Source of the DNA: Thermococcus sp. M36
GTDB lineage: Archaea; Methanobacteriota_B; Thermococci; Thermococcales; Thermococcaceae
Assembly: GCF_012027355.1 (NCBI RefSeq)
Contig: NZ_SNUH01000002.1
Coordinates: forward strand, 186,001 to 250,000
Direction of reading: 5' to 3'
Length of the DNA stretch: 64,000 nt
Part shown: piece by piece, positions 50,229-58,673 of the stretch
How positions within the stretch are numbered: position 1 is the first letter of the stretch
How the letters are laid out: every line of letters starts with the position of its first letter
Program-made: the position numbers and the translations under genes
Notes under the pieces: model-generated
Told to the model about the DNA's origin: nothing
The model's database searches: none
What the model saw: only the letters and a program-made list of their open reading frames with translations

Positions 50229-51791
50229 TCAGGAAAAGAAGGCGGAAGCATACTCAACGGCAGCCTTTATGTAGCCCCCGTAGTCCATCATCTGCGCCGC
50301 GGCGGGATCAACGTAGTGCTGGAGCAGGAGCGGTGCGGCAAGGCCCATCAGCACGACGGCCGCAGAGAGGAGAAGCAGCACAAAGGCCATGCTTGCGTGC
50401 TCACCCGCCGTGATGTCCTCCCTCGGCTTTCCAAGCCATATCCTGTAAAGGACCCTCATGTAGGCCACCAGCGCTATCACCGAACTGAGCACAATGACCA
50501 TCGCAAGCGCCAGGCTCCTTTCCATCAGTGCATCGAACAGCAGAACCTTGCTGAAGAAGACGTTGAGCGGTGGGATCCCCACGAGGCTTAGGGTAGCCAC
50601 AGAGAGCCCAAAGGTAGCCACAGGCATCCTCCTTCCGAGGCCCGTTAAGTCCCCGATGTCCCTTGAGCCGGCTGCGTGAATGAAGGCGCCAGCAGCGAGG
50701 AAGAGCAGGGCCTTGGCAATGGCGTGGTTGACCATGTGGAATATCGCCGCCTGCAGGGCCAGCTGGGTTCCGGCACCAACGACCATCGCTAGGTAGCCCA
50801 TGTGCATTATCGTTGAATACGCTATCAGCTTCTTGACGTCCCTCTGGGCGTTCATCATGAGGGCCCCGAAAAGCGCCGAAACCGCACCGAGCGCCACTAG
50901 AACGGCCGCCACTCCGCCGACGACCCTCTCAAGGCCCGGCACAAGCTCACCGCCATAGACGGTGTACAGGAACCTCATGAGTGAGTATATGCCGACGTTA
51001 ACCACGAGGCCCGACAGGACAGCGGAGATGGGGCTTGGAGCTGCGGGGTGGGCCTCCGGAAGCCAGAAGTGGTTGGGGAAGATGGCAGCCTTAATGAGGA
51101 ACGCCCACGTGGCAAGGGCCAGCACTATTCCGGAGGCAAGAACAACCTCTCCGACAGGGTTCCCGCTCACGGGGAAGGGAATATCATGGATCTTTGCGCT
51201 CAGGTCGGCAAAGTTGACGGTTCCAAATGCCCCGTAGAGGATTCCGAGGGCCAGGAAGTACATCGTCGTGCCGATGGCGCCTATGAAAGCGTACTTTAGT
51301 GCCGCATGAACCGCGTCCCGCCTGCCCCTATAGAACGCGACCAGCGCGTAGGAGGCTATGCTGGTAACCTCTATCATGACAAAGAGGTTGAAGGCGTCGC
51401 CCGTGAGTACAACCCCGAGCAGGCCGGCCTCAAGGCCGAGGTAGAGCGTGTAGTACCACTCCAGCCCACTTTCGCCCTCAAGGTACCTGTAGCTGTACAC
51501 GGCTATGACGAACATCAGGAAGGCCGTTACCAGTGCCATCAGTGCCCCAAGCCTGTCCACCTCATAGATTATGCCGACGGGGGCGACCCACTTGCCGAAG
51601 GTGTAAATCAGGGGGCTGTCTGAGGAGTACGCTCTCTGGAATAACGCGAACGAGCTTATCAGGGTGAGCCCCGTGCCCAGGAGGGCATAGGCCTGGACGA
51701 CCCTCCTGTTCCCCTTTATCAGTATCGACGTCAGGGGGAGGGCAAAGGCAAAGAGCAGGGGTATGATTGGAGTCAGCCCTACCGCGTCCAT
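50229..51791 (-). CDS. mnhD: Mrp antiporter subunit MnhD-type (proton-translocating)
   Basis: The 520-residue protein has about 14 helices and belongs to the NuoL/M/N - MrpA/D family. It has the conserved pattern LVMIEVTSIASYALVAFYRG, KAAIFPNHFWLPEAHPAAPSP with key Lys and His, and LIAYSTIMHMGYL. It is the last gene of the formate-hydrogenase-Mrp operon and provides ion translocation. Operon genes overlap or nearly so throughout. Confidence 0.92.
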   Translation of the reverse strand: MDAVGLTPIIPLLFAFALPLTSILIKGNRRVVQAYALLGTGLTLISSFALFQRAYSSDSPLIYTFGKWVAPVGIIYEVDRLGALMALVTAFLMFVIAVYSYRYLEGESGLEWYYTLYLGLEAGLLGVVLTGDAFNLFVMIEVTSIASYALVAFYRGRRDAVHAALKYAFIGAIGTTMYFLALGILYGAFGTVNFADLSAKIHDIPFPVSGNPVGEVVLASGIVLALATWAFLIKAAIFPNHFWLPEAHPAAPSPISAVLSGLVVNVGIYSLMRFLYTVYGGELVPGLERVVGGVAAVLVALGAVSALFGALMMNAQRDVKKLIAYSTIMHMGYLAMVVGAGTQLALQAAIFHMVNHAIAKALLFLAAGAFIHAAGSRDIGDLTGLGRRMPVATFGLSVATLSLVGIPPLNVFFSKVLLFDALMERSLALAMVIVLSSVIALVAYMRVLYRIWLGKPREDITAGEHASMAFVLLLLSAAVVLMGLAAPLLLQHYVDPAAAQMMDYGGYIKAAVEYASAFFS

Positions 51792-51800
51792 TCTACCACC

Positions 51801-52286
51801 TCACTCAAAGATTTTTCTCGCAAACTTCTCAAAGTCGGCTGAGATCTCTTTCCTTGCCTCCTCAGGATCCCTCGTGGCGATGTCTATCCAGTTAACGTAG
51901 ACGTACCTCTCGTCCATATCCACCACAACCGTCCCGGGGGTGTTGGTTATTGAGTTGGCCACGAGGGTTCTCGCGTAGTCCGTGCTGACGTCAATGGGGA
52001 CCCTCACTATGCCGGGCCGGTAGTTCCCGGTCAGCGTGCGTATTATGACGTCAATGTGGCTCTTGGTCTCTGCCACCAGCATGTACCACAGGAAGTAAAC
52101 GGCCATCCACAGCCACCTTATCGGGTTCAGGGCCTTTGAGTCGTCCCTGACGGTGTGAGGGCCCATCAAAAGGCCCACCACAACCGCAACTACCGCTCCA
52201 GTGGCCAGGTCGTAGGAGGTGAGGGAACCCGTGAACACGATGTAGGTGAGGAACGCCATGAGTGCCGTCGGAAGTACGCCCCTCAT
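51801..52286 (-). CDS. mnhE: Mrp antiporter subunit MnhE
   Basis: The 161-residue protein has an N-terminal membrane part (TALMAFLTYIVFTGSLT; DLATGAVVAVVVGLLMGP) and a soluble tail with the conserved NSITNTPGTVVVDMDERYVYVNWID. It belongs to the Mrp Na+/H+ antiporter. In this operon it lies after MnhC rather than first, an order that differs from the mbh operon. Confidence 0.92.
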   Translation of the reverse strand: MRGVLPTALMAFLTYIVFTGSLTSYDLATGAVVAVVVGLLMGPHTVRDDSKALNPIRWLWMAVYFLWYMLVAETKSHIDVIIRTLTGNYRPGIVRVPIDVSTDYARTLVANSITNTPGTVVVDMDERYVYVNWIDIATRDPEEARKEISADFEKFARKIFE

Positions 52287-52675
52287 TCACCACCACCCCT
52301 TCTCGCTATCTCCCTGACGTCAAGGGTCCCGTACAGGCGGTACAGCTGCACCGTCAGGATCGCCAGGAGCATGTTGACGGCCATACCTATGACGACGGCC
52401 GTTATCACCAGGGCCTGCGGGAGCGGATCAACTGCCGAACTCAGGAACGCTCCCAGGGCGTCCCTCGATAGGGATGGCAGTATCGGGGGTGCTACCGGGT
52501 AGGTGAAACGGTAGCCTATTAGGACAACCATAACGTTCACGGCATCCCCGAGAACCGTGAGGGCTATTATCTTCTTCAGAAGGTTCGGCCTGGCAATGAC
52601 TCCGTAGAGCGCGACGCCCAGCGTCAGCAGGAGGACTGCCCACATGTATGCCCAGAGGAACTCCTGAACGCTCAT
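52283..52675 (-). CDS. mnhC: Mrp antiporter subunit MnhC (NuoK-like)
   Basis: The 130-residue protein has three helices with NuoK-like features (LGVALYGVIARPNLLKKIIALTVLGDAVNVM; DPLPQALVITAVVIGMAVNMLLAIL). It overlaps MnhE by 4 bp and MnhB by 4 bp. Confidence 0.92.
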   Translation of the reverse strand: MSVQEFLWAYMWAVLLLTLGVALYGVIARPNLLKKIIALTVLGDAVNVMVVLIGYRFTYPVAPPILPSLSRDALGAFLSSAVDPLPQALVITAVVIGMAVNMLLAILTVQLYRLYGTLDVREIARRGGGE

Positions 52676-53445
52676 TCGTCCACCCCCAGGAGCTTCTTGA
52701 ACTTCTCCTCAGGAATGGCCAGCAGGAGGAAGACTGCGGTAAATCCGGCACCCACGGCGAGGAACTCGAACAGGTTGTAGTAAATCAGCGAACCGCCGAG
52801 GGGCTGGCCTCCAAGCTCGGCCGGAAAAACTGGCTGGTTCTGCATTACGTATCCGCCGTAGAGGAGCGGGATCACCGCAACCAGGGCTATTCCCAGAAGA
52901 CCGACTGAACGGAGTATAAGTGCCCTCGTCTTGTCAAACCCGCTCTTTTCAAGGGCGTACTTTGAATAGGCGGCTATTATCAGGAGCGGGGCAACCGCGA
53001 GGGCTGAACCGCCCTGGAACCCGCCTCCAGGGGTCAGGTGGCCATGGAGCGCTATGGACGCCGAGACCGCGAGGATCATCACAACTATGACCCTTGTCAC
53101 GTCCCTGACTATGGAGGTCATTTCGGTGGGGGGCCTTTCGGGCCTCTTGACTTCCTCCTCTTGCTCCTTCGTGAGCCTGAAGACGGTCAGGCTGCCTATT
53201 ATCGCGAGGAAGAACACTGCGGTCTCGAAGAGCGTGTCAACGCCACGGTAGTCCCAGAGAATCGAAGTCACCACCTCCGGGCTCTTCGCAGAGTAGTCCC
53301 CGAAGTAGCTGTTGACAAGGTAGAACTCCCCCAGGGGCCTGACCTCAGAACCCGTTCCAAGGAGCCCCGCAGAGAGGACGGCATAGGTCATGAGGGCCGC
53401 AAAGGAGAGGATGGCGACTGCTGTGAGGATCGACCTGCCGGCCAT
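52672..53445 (-). CDS. mnhB: Mrp antiporter subunit MnhB with fused MbhE-like part
   Basis: This 257-residue protein joins an N-terminal part (WDYRGVDTLFETAVFFLAIIGSL, like MbhE / MrpA C-terminal) to a MnhB domain (HGHLTPGGGFQGGSALAVAPLLI). In the mbh hydrogenase operon these are separate genes, so this is a fusion. It keeps the conserved Gly-rich PGGGFQGG loop. Confidence 0.9.
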   Translation of the reverse strand: MAGRSILTAVAILSFAALMTYAVLSAGLLGTGSEVRPLGEFYLVNSYFGDYSAKSPEVVTSILWDYRGVDTLFETAVFFLAIIGSLTVFRLTKEQEEEVKRPERPPTEMTSIVRDVTRVIVVMILAVSASIALHGHLTPGGGFQGGSALAVAPLLIIAAYSKYALEKSGFDKTRALILRSVGLLGIALVAVIPLLYGGYVMQNQPVFPAELGGQPLGGSLIYYNLFEFLAVGAGFTAVFLLLAIPEEKFKKLLGVDE

Positions 53446-53700
53446 TCACACCACCTCGTACCTCTCGGTCTTGCTGATGGCAAAAACCAGGAGGGCGGAG
53501 TATATGCCGACCGCTATGGCAACGTAGGCCAGCACTATGTCCGGGGCCATCAGGATGTAGAAGACTATAGCGTAAGCTATCGCCTGAACCGACGAGAACC
53601 CCACCGCCTTCAGCAGGTCCCTCTCAGTCACCGCAAGGTAGCTGGCAACGAAGCCGAGCATCAGTGCAAGCACCAGGATAACGAGGTGGAGCTCAACCAT
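53446..53700 (-). CDS. Mrp-associated DUF4040 membrane subunit (MbhD-like)
   Basis: The 84-residue protein has three helices (HLVILVLALMLGFVASYLAV; DLLKAVGFSSVQAIAYAIVFYIL; IVLAYVAIAVGIYSALLVFAI). It corresponds to the part of MrpA that is split off as MbhD. ATG 53700 is chosen; the longer frame overlaps MnhG. Overlap with MnhG is 8 bp. Confidence 0.88.
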   Translation of the reverse strand: MVELHLVILVLALMLGFVASYLAVTERDLLKAVGFSSVQAIAYAIVFYILMAPDIVLAYVAIAVGIYSALLVFAISKTERYEVV

Positions 53701-54049
53701 CCCCCTCCACCCCCTCCAAGTGATCCACTTCCGGCTCCCACTCCACGAGTCCGGCCTTATGGGCGGCGTAGGCCAGCGCATGGCTTCCTGCGGGAGAAAC
53801 AATGAGAACCACTATCCCCGTAACGAAGCTTGCACCGGCTATTGCGTACCTGTGGGGAAGGAAGTCCGCCCCAAGCGCCAGAAGGGCGACTCCAAAGAGG
53901 GGCACCGCTGCACCGCCGATTATCCCCACGGTCGCGGCATGCAGTCTAACGTAGAAGTTGGGGAATCTCAGCAGTCCCAGCGCCCCGAAGAAGTCGCACA
54001 GTGCGCCTATGACGATCAGAAAGGCCCCCATATAGAACAGTAGGCTCAC
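53693..54049 (-). CDS. mnhG: Mrp antiporter subunit MnhG
   Basis: The 118-residue protein has three helices with the family stretch FGALGLLRFPNFYVRLHAATVG, which is diagnostic of MnhG/PhaG. The charged tail reads EWEPEVDHLEG. It overlaps MnhF by 4 bp. Confidence 0.93.
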   Translation of the reverse strand: MSLLFYMGAFLIVIGALCDFFGALGLLRFPNFYVRLHAATVGIIGGAAVPLFGVALLALGADFLPHRYAIAGASFVTGIVVLIVSPAGSHALAYAAHKAGLVEWEPEVDHLEGVEGDG

Positions 54050-54339
54050 GCTCCCACCTCCCCTTCGGCTATGTGCTTGGCGACGTATATGTCCAGCAGG
54101 TAGCCCCAGAGTGCGAGAACCATCGCCCCGCTGACGAGGTAAACGCTCCTGAAGTAAACCGCGAGGATGGCCATGAAAGCGGCAACATCGAAGGAAAGGC
54201 AGTCAACGGCGAGGATTATGTCGGCTATGGTCGGGCCTTTGAATGCTCTGACGGCGTAAAGGACGAAGGCCAAGAGGTATATGGGTATGACAAACTTCAT
54301 GAGCAGCATGAACTGGGATTCGAGGCTCATACGAATCAC
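54046..54339 (-). CDS. mnhF: Mrp antiporter subunit MnhF
   Basis: The 97-residue protein has three helices. AFKGPTIADIILAVDCLSFDVAAFMAILAV matches MnhF (R/K-G-P-x2-D-R/I pattern, with Ile in place of the usual Arg). It overlaps the upstream unknown gene by 4 bp. Confidence 0.92.
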   Translation of the reverse strand: MIRMSLESQFMLLMKFVIPIYLLAFVLYAVRAFKGPTIADIILAVDCLSFDVAAFMAILAVYFRSVYLVSGAMVLALWGYLLDIYVAKHIAEGEVGA

Positions 54340-54641
54340 CTCCTAACTATTTTCAGCTTGGCATCGGGTTCAATGGCCTGGGCGACCTTCAGCAGCAGTT
54401 CTCTGTCGGCATCTGGAATCTTCCCCATTGGGATCAGCACGAAGTCGCTCAGGGACAGGTCTATCTCATTTCCCTTTGCCCCGAGGCTCTCCTTGATTAT
54501 CTCGACGGTTTTCTCATTTAGCGTTCCTATTTCCTCTAACACGGCCATGTCGCCGGCGAAGTGCGCCATCGCCTTCGAGACGTAAGGTGGATTAACGTAC
54601 ACCAGCTTTAACAAGTGCCAGGTGCCTCTTTTCGTAGGCAT
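54336..54641 (-). CDS. Conserved hypothetical protein of the hydrogenase operon
   Basis: This is a soluble protein of up to 101 residues, with no cysteine cluster or membrane helix (VNPPYVSKAMAHFAGDMAVLEEIGTL; PDADRELLLKVAQAIEPDAK). It lies between the hydrogenase small-subunit gene and the Mrp genes. ATG 54641 overlaps the upstream gene by 50 bp; GTG 54602 is an alternative. It may help assembly or link the two modules. Confidence 0.65.
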   Translation of the reverse strand: MPTKRGTWHLLKLVYVNPPYVSKAMAHFAGDMAVLEEIGTLNEKTVEIIKESLGAKGNEIDLSLSDFVLIPMGKIPDADRELLLKVAQAIEPDAKLKIVRR

Positions 54642-55392
54642 CCTTCAACCTCCAGTACTCGTTTTCGAGGAACCTTATCGCGAACTTCACACGGGAGTCC
54701 TTCTCCCTCAGGAAGTAGCCGATGACCAGCTCGTGGAGCCTCTCCCTCGGGTTCTCGCTCTCCTGGGCCTTCTCCACGAGGGCCATGAAGTCCTCGAGAA
54801 CCTTCTCCCTGTCGAAGTACCCCACGACACGCCTCAGGGATTCTCTGAGCGTCAGGTAAATCCTCTCCTCAATCGGTCTCTCTGGAAGAACGAACTCAAT
54901 CTCGTCTGCATAGTAGTACTCGCCCTTCATCTTCTTCTCCTTCAGGCCGAGAAGCTGGGCCAGTCCATAGAGTATCTCCTCCGGACTCGGTGGGCATCCT
55001 GGGATGTACATGTCGGGCTTTTTCCCGTACTCCGCCAAAAGAACCTCTATTCCGCCCGTCCTGAGCCTGTCGCTTCCCCTCTCCGGGTTCGGGTTATAGA
55101 TTGGGTAACCGTTGTAGAATATACCCCCGCTGGACGCGCAGGTGCCTATGGCCACAACTATCCTCGGCTTCGGCGGCATCGCCTCGTAGGCGGCTTTGAC
55201 AGCGTAGTAAGTCTGCCTCGTGAGTGGGCCTGAAACGAGGAGGGCATCGGCATGTCTTGGACTCGGCACGAGCTTTATTCCGAGCCTCTCGGCGTCGTAG
55301 TAGGGCGTGAGCACGTCGAGTATCTCTATGTCGCAGCCGTTGCAGCTTCCACTGTCAACGTGGAAGACCCAAACGGACTTCAACCCGCTCAT
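54592..55392 (-). CDS. Group 4 [NiFe] hydrogenase small subunit (NuoB/HycG-like)
   Basis: The 266-residue protein has the proximal [4Fe-4S] cysteines in GSCNGCDIE (near residue 18), GTCASSGG (near residue 84) and PGCPPSP (near residue 130). The C-terminal extension of more than 100 residues is charged and helical, longer than in E. coli HycG. It pairs with the large subunit at 56006. Confidence 0.92.
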   Translation of the reverse strand: MSGLKSVWVFHVDSGSCNGCDIEILDVLTPYYDAERLGIKLVPSPRHADALLVSGPLTRQTYYAVKAAYEAMPPKPRIVVAIGTCASSGGIFYNGYPIYNPNPERGSDRLRTGGIEVLLAEYGKKPDMYIPGCPPSPEEILYGLAQLLGLKEKKMKGEYYYADEIEFVLPERPIEERIYLTLRESLRRVVGYFDREKVLEDFMALVEKAQESENPRERLHELVIGYFLREKDSRVKFAIRFLENEYWRLKDAYEKRHLALVKAGVR

Positions 55393-56006
55393 CTCCTCTC
55401 ACCCATCACCTTTGAGCCTCTCGGATAGAGGGAAAGGAGAAGGCTATCCGCATAGGGCCCTTGAACCGCCAAGGTCTTGGCGCTCTCCTCCATCCTGCAC
55501 TCCCTGCAGAGAAAAGCCCTCTCGGCTATGCCGTGCTGGTCAATGACTTCCTTCGGCAGAATCTGGAACATCTTCTGTATCTGCCTCTCGGTGAACTCCT
55601 CGTACCGTCCACAGCGCGGGCATTTGTAGAGCTTGTGGTCGACGACCTCGATGAGGTCCTCCTTGTTCGGCGTCGCTATCTCGAACCTCGTTGTGCCCTG
55701 CATTGCACCGGTGGGACAAACCTCGACGCAGCGGTGGCACCTTATGCAGCGCGCGGCGTTGAAGACGATTCTCTTCCTCCCGTTCTCGAAGTCCCACTCT
55801 ATCGTGAGCGCGTCCGGTGGACAGGCCCTAACACAGGCGCCACAGCCAATGCAGAGGTTGGGGTCTATGTGAGGTATGCCCCTGTACTCCGGCGGCTTTT
55901 CGATATCAACAAAAGGATAAGGAGTCGTGACGGGGGCCTTCTTAACGTCCTCCTCGGGCCGCTTCCAGAACTTGAGCCTGTCGGTGAATGAAATCGCCTG
56001 AGCCAT
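55389..56006 (-). CDS. Hydrogenase ferredoxin-like subunit (NuoI/HycF-like)
   Basis: The 205-residue protein has two [4Fe-4S] motifs (CIGCGACVRACPPDAL and CIRCHRCVEVCPTGAM) and additional cysteine pairs (YKCPRCGRYEEF, FLCRECRMEE) that look like a zinc-ribbon. It transfers electrons from the formate dehydrogenase module to the [NiFe] site. 4-bp and 1-bp overlaps with its neighbours show tight coupling. Confidence 0.92.
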   Translation of the reverse strand: MAQAISFTDRLKFWKRPEEDVKKAPVTTPYPFVDIEKPPEYRGIPHIDPNLCIGCGACVRACPPDALTIEWDFENGRKRIVFNAARCIRCHRCVEVCPTGAMQGTTRFEIATPNKEDLIEVVDHKLYKCPRCGRYEEFTERQIQKMFQILPKEVIDQHGIAERAFLCRECRMEESAKTLAVQGPYADSLLLSLYPRGSKVMGERR

Positions 56007-57757
56007 CAGGCCACCTCCTTGCCCTTCTGTATTGAGAGCATGTTGAACTGCTGCTCGTTCAGGGTCTGGGCCTTTCCGGTCTCAACGTCCACTATCTGGA
56101 CCCTCTCCGTACAGGAGTAGCACGGATCTATGCTCGCTATGATGAGCGGAGCATCGGCGACGCTGTAGCCCTTGAGCATCTCTGGAACGGCGGGCAGGTT
56201 GTTGTAAGTCGGCGCCCTGACCTTCCAGCGATAGACCTTGTTCTTCCTGTCAGTCATGACGTAGTGGACGACCTCACCCCTTGGAGCTTCACTGTAGCCA
56301 AGGGCCTCTTCATACTCCGGAAGTTCCCCTATCGGCACGAAGACGTCTCCTCCGGGCATTTGGTCGATGGCCTGCTCAATTATCCATATGCTCTCGAACA
56401 CCTCGTCCATCCTGATGAGGAACCTTGCCAAGACGTCGCCCTCCTTGTAAACCGGCACCTTGAAGTCCAGATCCTTGTAGGCCGCGAAGGGCTGGTCTCT
56501 CCTAACGTCAATGTTCCTTCCGCTGGCCCTTCCGTTCGGACCAAGGACTGAGTAGGCCTTGGCCACCTTGTACGGCAGAATTCCAACCCCCTCGGCCCTC
56601 TTGACGAAGGTTGCCGTACCGGTGGCTATCTCGATGAACTCCTCGACCTGCCTCCTGAGCTCCTTGATCTTCTCCATTATCATCTCCTTGCGGTAGTCGA
56701 GGAAGTCCCTCCTAACTCCTCCGACGATGTTGATTCCGTAGGTCTTCCTGTTTCCTGTGAGCCTCTCTGCGAGCCACATGACAGGCTCCCTGATGCGCCA
56801 GGCGTGCATGAATCCCGTGTCAAAGCCCGTCAGGTGAGCCGCAACACCAGCCCAGAGCATGTGGGAGTGAATCCTTTCTATCTCCAGCATTATCGTCCTT
56901 ATGTACATGGCCCTCTCGGGGATTTCAACGCCGGCTATGTTTTCAACCGCCTGGGCGTAGCTCGTCGAGTGCTGGAAGCCACAGATTCCACATATCCTCT
57001 CGGCTATGAAGAGCACCTGATTGTAGGTCAGTCTCCCCTCGCCTATCTTCTCGATTCCCCTGTGGGAGTAGAAGCCGCGGTAGTCAACGTCAACCACCGT
57101 TTCCCCCTTGACGAATATCCTGAAGTGGGCCGGCTCGTCGAGCGCCAGGTGGTACGGACCAATCGGAACCGTCATCGTGTCGGGCGGCCCGGGCTTGTAG
57201 TAGCACTTTGGCGTATCCATCGGCGAGGCCTTGTAGTCATGGTCCTTCCTGAGCGGGTAAACACCCTCCGGCCAGTCCTCCGGCAGGACGAGCCTCCTCA
57301 GGTCGGGGTGGCCTTTGGGGTTGAAGCCAAGCAGGTCGTAGACTTCCCTCTCCGCCCAGAGGGCTGCTGGAAGCTCCGCAGCTATGGAGGGGAACTCCGG
57401 GTTGTCCTCGTCGAGGTAGGCCTTCAGAATAACCCAGTAGTTCCTCTTCCCGTTTCCAGGCTCAACGGCAACGTTTATCACCGGAGCGTAGGCGAACTTT
57501 CCGGCGATGCTCCTCTCATCGGTTCCGATTCCCATTGAAAAGTGGGGTTCCCCCAGATCCGGATGGTTGTGCCAGTGGAGGACCATCTCCGGAAGTGCCT
57601 CCCTATCAACGACGAACAGGTACTGGTTCCTCGTCAGCTTCTTGCACTCGAAGATTGCCCTCCTAAACTTCTCCACGAATTCCTTTAGATGACCATCCTC
57701 AAGGACGTCCTCAACTTCAGCTGATCTGCATCCACCTGCACACACGCTGCACTCCAT
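56006..57757 (-). CDS. Group 4 [NiFe] hydrogenase large subunit fused to NuoC-like domain (HycE-like)
   Basis: This is a 583-residue fusion: residues 1 to about 180 are NuoC-like, then the NuoD/large subunit. Nickel ligands are present as ERICGICGFQHS (near residue 255) and DPCYSCTERV (near residue 547), so it should be a true hydrogenase making H2. An unusual N-terminal MECSVCAGGC Cys motif might bind an extra metal. Maturation would need hypA, hypB and hycI found upstream in this window. Confidence 0.93.
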   Translation of the reverse strand: MECSVCAGGCRSAEVEDVLEDGHLKEFVEKFRRAIFECKKLTRNQYLFVVDREALPEMVLHWHNHPDLGEPHFSMGIGTDERSIAGKFAYAPVINVAVEPGNGKRNYWVILKAYLDEDNPEFPSIAAELPAALWAEREVYDLLGFNPKGHPDLRRLVLPEDWPEGVYPLRKDHDYKASPMDTPKCYYKPGPPDTMTVPIGPYHLALDEPAHFRIFVKGETVVDVDYRGFYSHRGIEKIGEGRLTYNQVLFIAERICGICGFQHSTSYAQAVENIAGVEIPERAMYIRTIMLEIERIHSHMLWAGVAAHLTGFDTGFMHAWRIREPVMWLAERLTGNRKTYGINIVGGVRRDFLDYRKEMIMEKIKELRRQVEEFIEIATGTATFVKRAEGVGILPYKVAKAYSVLGPNGRASGRNIDVRRDQPFAAYKDLDFKVPVYKEGDVLARFLIRMDEVFESIWIIEQAIDQMPGGDVFVPIGELPEYEEALGYSEAPRGEVVHYVMTDRKNKVYRWKVRAPTYNNLPAVPEMLKGYSVADAPLIIASIDPCYSCTERVQIVDVETGKAQTLNEQQFNMLSIQKGKEVA

Positions 57758-57760
57758 AAT

Positions 57761-58672
57761 TCACCACCCCACCAGCGCTATTATCAGGACAGCAAGGGAC
57801 ATCAGGAAGACCTTCTTGTTAAGGGAAACCGCCTGGTCGATCCTCAGGCGGGCGTTTGCGGCCTCAACGGCCACGGCAAGCGAATAAAGCAGAAACGTAA
57901 CGACCAGCTGGGCGACGAGCAGTGCCACTGGACCCGTTATACCGAGAGACCTCATGGCGGGAATCACAATCATAGACGCCAGCAACCAGAGCAGGACAAC
58001 CCTCTTGACGAGCAGGGCGTACTTGAAGACTCCGAGGAGCCTTCCGCTGTACTCGGTGAGCGGGCCCCCGATTACTTCGGTTTCCGCCTCAGCTATGTCA
58101 AATGGAACGAAGCCGCCCTCAACGTAGACCGCATAAGCCAGCAGGATGTAAGCGAGGGCAACGGAAAGCGAGAGGCCAGCGCTGAATGGCATCTCAGCGA
58201 CGTTGAGCGTTCCAAGCTTGAATGCCAGGACACCGAAGACGACGGCCAGCACTGGCTCAATCGAGAGTATCAGCATGACCTCCCTGTGTCCGCCTATGTG
58301 CGAGAACGCGTTCTGGACGGAGAAAGCAGCAAGTATCATCACTACGCTGACCATCGCCATGACGTAGAAGAACACTAGGAGGCTCTTTCCAAAAGCTAAC
58401 ACCGGCTCGCTTCCGAAGGGAAGCATTAGGCCGCCGGCAATGGCAGATGCCAGGGCTATGTACGGGGCCAGCCTAAAGATTGGGCTGTCAGTGGGGAGCA
58501 CTGACGACAGCTTGAGAAGCTTTTCGAGGTCGTAGAACGTCTGCATTATAGGAGGTCCTCTCCTGTACTGAATCCTTGCTTTTATTCTTCTCCCTATTCC
58601 GTCAAGGAACGGTGGAAGGAGGAAGAGGACGATTGGAGCGGCGATAATGCTTACGTAGTCCATCACCATCAC
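57761..58672 (-). CDS. Hydrogenase membrane anchor subunit (NuoH/HycD-like)
   Basis: The 303-residue protein has about eight helices and the NuoH signature RIKARIQYRRGPPIMQTFYDLEKLLK, FVPFDIAEAETEVIGG and YALLVKRVVLLWLL. It couples the hydrogenase arm to ion-pumping subunits. The gap to the antiporter gene is 1 bp. Confidence 0.92.
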   Translation of the reverse strand: MMVMDYVSIIAAPIVLFLLPPFLDGIGRRIKARIQYRRGPPIMQTFYDLEKLLKLSSVLPTDSPIFRLAPYIALASAIAGGLMLPFGSEPVLAFGKSLLVFFYVMAMVSVVMILAAFSVQNAFSHIGGHREVMLILSIEPVLAVVFGVLAFKLGTLNVAEMPFSAGLSLSVALAYILLAYAVYVEGGFVPFDIAEAETEVIGGPLTEYSGRLLGVFKYALLVKRVVLLWLLASMIVIPAMRSLGITGPVALLVAQLVVTFLLYSLAVAVEAANARLRIDQAVSLNKKVFLMSLAVLIIALVGW

Positions 58673-58673
58673 C

